Origin: Phoronis ovalis
Taxonomy: Eukaryota; Phoronida; Phoronidae
Assembly (NCBI GenBank): GCA_028565635.1
Contig: JAOXYB010032364.1
Location: 1 to 14,447 of the forward strand
Reading direction: 5' to 3'
DNA length: 14,447 nucleotides
Shown here: positions 8,149 through 14,447 of the stretch, one piece after another
Layout: every line of letters starts with the position of its first letter
How positions within the stretch are numbered: position 1 is the first letter of the stretch
Program-made: the position numbers and the translations under genes
The notes under the pieces: generated by a model
Told to the model about the DNA's origin: nothing
Databases searched by the model: none
What the model saw: only the letters and a program-made list of their open reading frames with translations

Positions 8149-11100
8149 CTACAATATAAGTATAAAGCATATAATATTTAATAATATGTTCATTTAAAAA
8201 CCTGACAACCCATACGGTTGAATGAATACAATAAAACAGCAAGATTACTAAGAATCACAAGGATTCTTAACCATTTAAGACATGCTCCTAACTCTCAGCA
8301 TTTGTAACGTTATTGGACAGGTTCTCTACCAGTTGCTTTATTATGCACATCTAATTTCTATACACACCCAGTCTATACTTACCAGTCTGTTATAACGAAC
8401 AGAATGGAAAGGAATGAAAGTGAGCAAGTTAAAATAAGACTTATCGAGTGCATGCACCGACTTTATAAAAACAGAAAGGACACCCGTGAACGTAACAGGA
8501 TTTTATTAATATTATTTTACCTTCCAGTTACTTTACAATGGGATTACCAGAATCTTCATTCCCAATGCACAAACTTATTACAAACCTGCTGACACACAAT
8601 TCAAACAAATGCACTAGTATAGTAGTACAATAATTTTGTGAGATTCATCTGCTTACACTGTCTCTAAATCAGCAGCTGAGGGTAGGTATTGCTATTGAAA
8701 ATGTGCTTGTAACAACTGTTAGTAATTTGGAGTTGTGGCATCATAACTAGACAGGCAGTAAAAATTGAAGTTCATTTTATAAACTAATACATAAAATATG
8801 ATATTTTTACCTTCTCTGAGCTCCAGTCTCTGCGACTTCTGAGCAGAGAAGAATTCCTCCACCTTATTACGATACTTTCGGTAGTCATCCATCATCTTCT
8901 GTCGCTTCTCAACCAGTTCCTACAAAACATGCACAAACTTACAAAAGTGAAATAATAGTCCGAAGCTGCAGCTATAGCCAACAGCAAGTTATCATGAAAA
9001 CAATAACATACAGATACACTAGATGCAAGTCCACATAGTGTTACCAACAGTACACTTTTGAACAACGTAATTTCTCATTCTGAATTTCTTTCTAGTTTCT
9101 CGTCTACATACCCATGTTCACATTCTAGCTTTTTTTGTTATCATATGATGGTGTAATCCAAATAAACATCTAAAAAACTTCAAGATGTTTGTAATTTTAT
9201 AAGTTTGTGGTAGGCCCTTACCTTTGAGGCCTTGGACTGAGTCATACGATCTTTCAATTCGAACTGAGCAATGTACTTTTTCATGTTTTTCTTGATTTCC
9301 TATAAACAAAAATATTTCATTACAGTTATGTTAATACTACTGAAATTCTTTATATACTATGTTAGAGATAGATCTAGAATTTTTAACAGGGCGGTGGAAC
9401 AAGGGAACAAGATTGTACAGGACAGATTTTTTAACCAATTCAAGAAGTTGTAGTAGGTAATAGAGAAGAGATCCATTACCAAAACAGCCAAAGACCTTGA
9501 ATAAACTGACTTGTTTCAGCAGAGCAAAACCTGCAAAGTCAAATTTGAAAACGTTGTCTTTTAAATGCTAGACAATACCCAATTTAGCTTTGAATGTACA
9601 GCAAAGGGGTAAAATTCATAACTATGCAGCAATCAAAATAGAACAGACAAGTCTAAAACGGTTCTATAGTTTTTACCAACTTACTTTTATTTGTTCCGGA
9701 AGCAACAAGGTTGGAGGACGTGGTCTCCACAGAATCTGACAGAATCGTTCCATTGGTTTCTTATACATTAAACGACCTTGGAAACTCCACACCCAGTAAG
9801 CATTATCCACCTAAAGGAATGAGTGCATTACAGAAATTTGAAGTAATCTTTAGAATCAACTAAGTGGTTCTACTGCTTTATATGACAGATTTTATTAGGA
9901 AAGGATAAAGAAAATTAAGACGTAAATACTGCTGATTTATATAAGAGTGAAGTTATTATTACATATTACATTTTGTGCTTTCCCGTTCATACACACTAAT
10001 CAGGATATCAAAGCTATTCATAATTACCCAAACAATATTTTGATTTCCTTCCACACCAAGTCAGTTGCAATAATTATAGGCATGTAAAATCATAAACATA
10101 AAACGAAGAACAAAGTAAATTGCGACAACAGTAAACTTCGATGTCAACTGTAATAAAATGTAGCGTGATGACATTCACATATTTACAGTACCTTGTGTGC
10201 CCACCAACTAACAGCAGAAATGACATAGCGACCAGTGGGATCCCACTCAATGTCAGAGGCCATGTAATGCTCGCCAGTAGACATAACTGTCATATCTGTG
10301 GTGTCAATGAATTCAAGAATTCCATTCATGCTGTAAAAGACAGCGAGATACTATGAATGCTAGAAGTTACAGAATACAACTGGAAAATTTTAGATGGATC
10401 AGTAGAGTTACAGTACTAAAAAGCTGAACCATTAGCTTCATTTCCTTGACTACAGTTAGATTGCTCAATTATTTGCTATGTAATTCTGTGATTCAACCAT
10501 ATTGTATTGTAATCATATTTACCTTCATAATTATACCATTCATATTTTTTTCTGTTCCGCAAATAGCTACTTTTAACATTGTTAGATACGGTACGGTACA
10601 AATTTAGTTACTACTGTGTCCTTTGTAATTGGGGCAAATTTCTCTGTACAAAGTACTAACCTTCTGAGCCCTGCCAACACAACAAATTGACCATTAGGTG
10701 ACCAGAATATACTATTAGCTACACGCCTCTCCAGAGTCCCTGAAACAAAATCAACAATGAATAGTAATTTACACAACCGCAGATGAAAGTATCCTGTACA
10801 AGTTTTACTATTGAGATCAATTTTTGACAGATGCACAAACAATCAAGACATCACACACAGAGAATAAGATTAAATTCTTGTCCCATCAGGTGTCTGCAGT
10901 ATCAACTTCGGTGACAAACAAAATGATGACTGCTTTAGGGAGAAACAGTTGCTTACCTTTAATGTGCCTCAGTGTTAATACCAGACATAACTTATTGAAA
11001 GTGAACAGAACTTGCAAATGATAGAAAAAACATGAAAGTCTGCAACCGAGTTTGTAAACATTACAGCATTGAAGACTTTAAATAACAATTATGATTCACT

Positions 11101-14100
11101 TACTGAGCAGTTCTACTTTTCCTGGCTTGATAACATAAAAACTGGCCGATATCCTAGAACTTTCACCATGAATGAAACAGAATTTTGAGCCAACAGGATC
11201 CCATGCAAAAGCACTAATGGCTTCCTTGCTCTCAACAACATCAACAGGTATTTGTTTCTCTCTCATTCGGAATAATTCAAAATTGTGGTACATTCCCTGA
11301 AAGAAGGAGCAAATAATTAAATTTCCAAACTATTACTGGATATAACCACATGCATTCAGATTATTATTTTACAAAATTTAGCAATTGAAATCCCTTTATA
11401 TTTAACTTAATGAAACATCTATCTTAGGAAAATCTAATACCCACTGGGTATGGTAATATGATGCTTTGAAGCTAAAGTTGCTTATGGTGACATTATAGTT
11501 TAGTGAAATCATCTAGTGATATCATGCCAAACTTACAGCATATTTAACAGGTTCCTTTTCTTTCTTGATGGCTTTCGAATAGCGATCAACCTTGACACAG
11601 AGGTAGTCACCGGATTTCTGCCAATGCATTTTACAATCTGCTACACTGAACAAATTTTTGACTTGAAGTTCTTTGCGACTTGGTATTTCTAAAAGAACCA
11701 CTCGAGCTGGCACCTCTCCAGCTTCAGGCACCCAGTAGCTTATAATGTTGTCTGTTGGGGACCAACCAAATTCTCTGTAATAAAGCAGTTGACATTACAT
11801 TTATTTTGAAAGCACCAAGTCCACTTTGAAGGATCAAACATAGGAAATTTTATATTCTGTACAACCTGGATAGGACAATCAATATTATTTACCACAAAGT
11901 ATTTTATTGGAATTGCTTGACTTACCAAGGTTTAAATATCAAAATTACTGTTGGTTGAAATAGCACTATGAAGTAGCATTCAATATTTAGTACATAAACA
12001 GGATAAAAACACTTGGGAAATTTATTACAGAAATCCCTAAAAATATTACCGTGAATGTCAAAGAGTAAGGAAAACTTAAACTTACTTAATAGATTTTATC
12101 TTCATACTTTTTTTATCAAGCAAACCAAACGACTAGAAACAATAAAAAAACTATGGATTATACTGCATTGTCATAGAAATCAGCAGAACTAGGAAACAAG
12201 CCAGTGTAGACAATTAGAAAAGTTTGAAGTGTTAAACAATGTCACACATAAATATCTGACATTTAAAATCAAAATAGTTCAATTTTCCTGATTCGAAATT
12301 GATTTCATAAGCAAGTGGTAGTGCAATATGAAATAACACTGGCAGTATTATTTTCTTACTTTAATTAGGAATAACAAATTCTTGACAATGTACAATGTGA
12401 AAGCAACAAACTTACTGGTGTTTCATATATACTAATGGCATCAGGTCCTATCCGAGCAAAATAAGATCCATCAAAATTCCACCTAAAAGTAACAATAAAA
12501 TACAGGTGAAGTATGAGAGAACAAAGCAAGAGTAAGTGGCACGAACCATTGGACAGTTAATAATAAGGAGATATTCACCAGCTCCAAAACTCAGAAAGTA
12601 ATTGTATCAAAAGTATCTAGACTGCATTTTGGATGTTTGTGAAGTAGAGTTAACTTTGCTCTATGATGTATGAATGGTAAAGGTTACATAACTTACTTAA
12701 ATATAGGCCACGCTGACGCATTTTCACAATGGAAGCCTCTCTTTTTGTGACCTGTTCTAATATCCCAAATAATTATAGCGGTGGGTTCATCCTTATGATC
12801 TGGCATAGGACTAAAGGTTACTAGATATCTAAAACACAAACCATGTAAACATTTATTTATACAGGCATATGAAAACAACTTTTGCGGATAGCTTGCAATA
12901 AAATACGAAAAAAACTCATTTATGTTCAGTTTAATTCAGTCCATTTCTAAGTTTGTAAACCTAGCATTAGTTACAAGTTTTGCTAACAAACCAAGCACGT
13001 ATGAAAAATTATAAAGATTTTTCGCTATAATAGATAAGGGCTGTTCCGCTTTTAATTGTACGGGAGGGGCGGAAGGCACTTTTTTTTCAGACCCACCAGA
13101 ATTTTATTCCCGTACCTACCACCTAGAATTTAAAATTAAAATGGACCCCCAGAATTTTTTTTTCATTTCCCAAGTGCAACCCCCCACCTACACGAGATTG
13201 TTGCGGTGTGGGAATTTCCGTTAATATATCAACTTAAATTTTATTCTACAAGTTGATTAAAATCTGCGATTCCTATAAAACTTAACCAACAATTGACAAC
13301 GACGAGAGATAATGGTCGCGATTAATTCTATATTATTATAAAATATATTGAAAGATAATGTCAATAGACAGCCCTGCAAGATTCGACCTGACTGCCGAAA
13401 ACACGGGAGTATTTCTACTTAATCTATCAATTATATTCAATCAAACCTTGTCGATTAACGACAATATGTCCAAAAGTCTGTAAGGCATTCCATTTTAACT
13501 CGGAGATTATCAATGCACAGTTTAAATCAACTTCAAATGTAATATTAAAGCCTCACTTGCCAAAACACGCGTACACCAAAAGCAGGATATGGAGCAGACA
13601 AACATCTGTCTGTGCATGCCCATTAATGACGTCATTTCCTATTTTCCAATGTATGGGGATTTGATGACGGGAATTTCGGCAACTATGTCTGTATATTCTC
13701 TGAGTGATTTGAGTTTTAAAATAGTTTAGATAACAATCCATTTCGTTTATTAAGAGCACAAAATAATCGTAGGGTAAGTAAGATCGCCCATGTATATAAT
13801 TTAGGATGACCTGAACGTTATATCAACCACCCGTCAAATCGATTTATTTTCCCACCCCACCACCTGTAGTATGTATTTAAGTACGATACCCACCACCCGT
13901 AATATTTCTATTCAACTGCCGCCCTCCCCCCCCCCCCGTACAATTGAAAGCGGAACAACCCTAAGCAGTTATAGCAAAATACTTTTATTATACTCCATGT
14001 AAAATGTCACTGTTACTTATCAAAATGTTACACATCAACGAAAAACAACCATCCTCAAGCACTGTACTACTGACCTTTCACAGGGAGAAAATTCTATTAG

Positions 14101-14232
14101 CTGCACACCTGGATGACTAAATCGCATGATTTGACTAAATTTTTCTCCTCCCCACAATGCAATGCCTTTCTGGTGAAAAGTCACTAAATATGTTCCATGT
14201 GGTGACCATCTTATATAAGTCTCTGTCCAACG
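8051..14232 (-). CDS. EIF3B: eIF3b (eukaryotic translation initiation factor 3 subunit B), 3' half, 12 exons, 5' end outside window
   Basis: eIF3b is a core scaffold of eIF3, the cytosolic complex that brings mRNA and the ternary complex to the 40S subunit. Joining twelve minus-strand exons (14075-14232, 12697-12828, 12416-12482, 12086-12132, 11537-11774, 11104-11296, 10661-10739, 10192-10330, 9685-9810, 9222-9299, 8811-8919, 8051-8148) gives 1464 nt, or 487 residues and TAA, with matching phases and GT-AG borders throughout. Recognisable family blocks in order are [16 protein letters not shown] (residue 1), [105 protein letters not shown]-like TQSKASKEL, and EEETIEFLV near the C terminus. 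The human protein has a similar length after the same RWTETY block. The RRM and first propeller blades should lie beyond the right edge. Family assignment is near certain; the exon borders are inferred from splice signals and reading frame. Confidence 0.97.
8149..8810 (-). other. eIF3b last intron, 662 bp
   Basis: The intron lies between exons K and L, with donor gtaaaa and acceptor tattgtag. It is about twice the length of the other unexpanded introns. It contains a 62-codon plus-strand frame (8404-8592) with no family resemblance. I find no clear snoRNA boxes and no recognisable transposon. Confidence 0.75.
8811..8919 (-). CDS. EIF3B: eIF3b exon K, C-terminal helix
   Basis: Residues 420-456. 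It encodes [30 protein letters not shown] and RLELRE, a strongly charged helix matching the ELVERRRTMMEDFRKYR region of human eIF3b. The acceptor is ttttgtag|GAACTG; the donor is AGAGAAG|gtaaaa (phase 1). Confidence 0.95.
9222..9299 (-). CDS. EIF3B: eIF3b exon J, C-terminal helix
   Basis: Residues 394-419. It encodes [20 protein letters not shown] and QSKASK, a charged helical segment. In the family, the helix starting here binds eIF3i and eIF3g. The acceptor is gtttatag|GAAATC; the donor is TCAAAG|gtaagg (phase 0, exactly 26 codons). Confidence 0.95.
9685..9810 (-). CDS. EIF3B: eIF3b exon I, last propeller blade and WRPRPPT linker
   Basis: Residues 352-393. It contains [39 protein letters not shown] and IK. 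The FQGRL and [10 protein letters not shown] blocks close the propeller and lead into the C-terminal helix. The acceptor is ctttag|GTGGAT; the donor is ATAAAA|gtaagt. It is an exact 42-codon exon. Confidence 0.96.
10192..10330 (-). CDS. EIF3B: eIF3b exon H, propeller blades
   Basis: Residues 305-351. It contains [38 protein letters not shown] and VSWWAHK. The EWDPTGRYV motif is a classic eIF3b signature. The acceptor is tttacag|CATG; the donor is CACAAG|gtactg (phase 0). Confidence 0.96.
10661..10739 (-). CDS. EIF3B: eIF3b exon G, propeller blade
   Basis: Residues 279-305. It encodes [20 protein letters not shown] and VLAGLR, which match the family block [19 protein letters not shown]. The acceptor is gtttcag|GGACT; the donor AGAAG|gttagt is a weaker but valid GT site (phase 2). 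Confidence 0.95.
11104..11296 (-). CDS. EIF3B: eIF3b exon F, propeller blades
   Basis: Residues 215-279. It contains [40 protein letters not shown] and [19 protein letters not shown]. The [14 protein letters not shown] block is one of the most conserved in the family. The acceptor is tttcag|GGAATG. The donor is CTGCTCA|gtaagt (phase 1), and the split codon becomes arginine. Confidence 0.96.
11537..11774 (-). CDS. EIF3B: eIF3b exon E, propeller blades
   Basis: The largest exon here, residues 135-214. It contains [40 protein letters not shown] and [19 protein letters not shown], all hallmark eIF3b propeller sequence. It ends in a lysine-rich stretch ([12 protein letters not shown]). This loop is longer than in human eIF3b and, as far as I recall, resembles that of insect eIF3b. 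The acceptor is ttacag|AGAATT; the donor is TATGCT|gtaagt (phase 0). Confidence 0.96.
12086..12132 (-). CDS. EIF3B: eIF3b exon D, 47-nt small exon
   Basis: This very short exon encodes [15 protein letters not shown] plus part of a lysine codon (residues 120-135). It corresponds to the GLLDKKSLKI segment of other eIF3b proteins. The acceptor is ttctag|TCG and the donor ATTAA|gtaagt. Automatic gene finders could easily skip it, and skipping it would break the frame. Confidence 0.92.
12416..12482 (-). CDS. EIF3B: eIF3b exon C, propeller blade
   Basis: A 67-nt exon encoding [20 protein letters not shown] and ETP (residues 97-119). It matches the family block W-S-x-D-G-K-F-F-A-R followed by L-S-I-Y-E-T-P. 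The acceptor is cttttag|GTGG and the donor ACACCA|gtaagt (phase 0). Confidence 0.93.
12697..12828 (-). CDS. EIF3B: eIF3b exon B, propeller blade
   Basis: The exon carries [35 protein letters not shown] and WPIFK (residues 53-97). The WD-type strand IIIWDIRTG and the GHKKRGFHC loop are strongly diagnostic for eIF3b. The acceptor is gttttag|ATATC; the donor is TTTAA|gtaagt, splitting a lysine codon. The preceding intron is the one that holds the transposon. Confidence 0.95.
13038..13072 (+). repeat. left terminal inverted repeat of intronic element
   Basis: It starts GGGCTGTTCCGCTTTTAATT, continues GTACGGGAGGGGCGG, and pairs with the right end at 13919-13961. Confidence 0.85.
13919..13961 (-). 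repeat. right terminal inverted repeat of intronic element, with C12 tract
   Basis: Read in reverse it starts GGGTTGTTCCGCTTTCAATT, then GTACG, a G12 run (13926-13937) and AGGGCGG. The homopolymer is longer than on the left end, which has GGGAGGGG at that place; this is consistent with slippage after insertion. Confidence 0.85.
14075..14232 (-). CDS. EIF3B: eIF3b exon A (most 5' exon in window), propeller blades
   Basis: This exon encodes residues 1-52 of the visible part plus two bases of codon 53. It contains [19 protein letters not shown] and the [10 protein letters not shown] block, which are the WD-like strands shared by all eIF3b proteins. The acceptor is a pyrimidine-rich tract ending ttttcag before CGT (phase 0). 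The donor is GAAAG|gtcagt (phase 2). Confidence 0.95.
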
Positions 14233-14447
14233 CTGAAAAAAAACAAAGGAAATATGTGGTTGTAGATTAATATATCATGAATGTGCTATGACTTGAAAAC
14301 ACATTTAACGTCTATAACATTGTATAAGCCACGATTTGGAACTGTCATTGTCCCGCCTCTAGCGGCGAGCATTCGTTTGGGGTTTTTATCTACTGCATTT
14401 CCTGTTTCTGCTTCGGCGTGTGTTTGTCATTTGGTCATGTTTTACGC
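14233..14447 (-). other. 5' part of an eIF3b intron, cut by window edge
   Basis: A pyrimidine tract and cag acceptor adjoin exon A. From about 14330 the base composition rises to near 50% G+C and includes a near-palindrome, GCCTCTAGCGGC (about 14356). None of the minus-strand frames continues eIF3b here, so the next exon must lie beyond 14447. The GC-richer patch may be the end of an unidentified repeat. Confidence 0.6.

Larger units (their letters stand above)
8920..12696 (-). other. nine short eIF3b introns (214-385 bp)
   Basis: The introns are 8920-9221, 9300-9684, 9811-10191, 10331-10660, 10740-11103, 11297-11536, 11775-12085, 12133-12415 and 12483-12696. The exons between them are listed separately. 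All are GT-AG on the minus strand and AT-rich, and I recognise no embedded RNA gene or mobile element in any of them. Confidence 0.8.
13038..13961. mobile_element. 924-bp non-autonomous DNA transposon (MITE-like), possibly PIF/Harbinger type
   Basis: The element begins GGGCTGTTCCGC and ends with its inverted counterpart GCGGAACAACCC. The first 25 bases of the two ends match at 23 positions, and a G/C-rich tract follows on each side. It is flanked by TAA on both sides in direct orientation (13035-13037 and 13962-13964). Three-base TWA duplications and termini beginning GGG are typical of PIF/Harbinger elements, so that class is an inference. The interior has no transposase-like open frame; the longest (13553-13759, minus, 68 codons) resembles nothing I know. 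CCCACC-rich subterminal motifs occur near both ends. An alternative reading is that the element extends further out (see findings). Confidence 0.8.
12829..14074 (-). other. eIF3b intron A/B, 1246 bp, enlarged by a transposon
   Basis: The donor is gtcagt at the 14074 side and the acceptor is gttttag at the 12829 side. Removing the 924-bp element and one 3-bp duplication leaves 319 bp, inside the size range of most other introns of this gene. Confidence 0.85.

Noticed and set aside
8404-8592. 62-codon plus-strand frame within the last eIF3b intron
   Set aside because: It is short, has no motif, and is of a length expected by chance; a nested gene is not supported.
10141-10356. 71-codon plus-strand frame
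   Set aside because: It is the antisense shadow of eIF3b exon H plus intron sequence.
10923-10929. ATGATGA resembling a snoRNA C box in an eIF3b intron
   Set aside because: It lies on the plus strand, opposite to the host gene, and no D box or terminal stem at a suitable distance was found.

Overview
This window is AT-rich eukaryotic nuclear DNA. It carries the 3' half of one housekeeping gene plus several short repeat and transposon families. The gene is split by at least eleven short GT-AG introns and encodes a clearly metazoan-like protein. Together with non-autonomous DNA elements and minisatellites, this suggests an invertebrate animal, probably marine. I cannot name the species.

Right part (8051-14232, minus strand): the last twelve exons of eIF3b, a scaffold subunit of translation initiation factor 3. 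The exons join without a frame break into 487 codons plus a TAA stop. They cover most of the nine-bladed beta-propeller and the C-terminal helix that in other eukaryotes docks eIF3i and eIF3g. The N-terminal acidic region, the RRM and the first propeller blades must lie beyond 14447. The largest intron (12829-14074) holds a 924-bp element with terminal inverted repeats and a TAA duplication. Without it the intron would be about 319 bp, like its neighbours.

Left part (1-8050): no convincing protein gene. It opens with a TACATA/TA microsatellite (1-106). At 3066-3096 there is a hammerhead-core-like motif of the kind seen at the ends of Penelope-like elements. At about 3876-4090, 4096-4299 and 6849-7275 lie three copies of one short element family in the same orientation. 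Each contains reiterated copies of a unit close to ATACCCTGTGGTAAAT; the third copy has expanded to about ten units. Directly before the third copy is a degenerate 21-bp minisatellite (6644-6850) that reverses orientation part-way, making a 31-bp stem. The rest is AT-rich intergenic DNA, including the likely 3' UTR of eIF3b just below 8051.

I see no bacterial-type operons, CRISPR array, tRNA, rRNA or multi-gene system. What merits a second look is the repeat biology: the element family with an internal minisatellite, the inverted minisatellite, and the intronic element centred on a palindrome.
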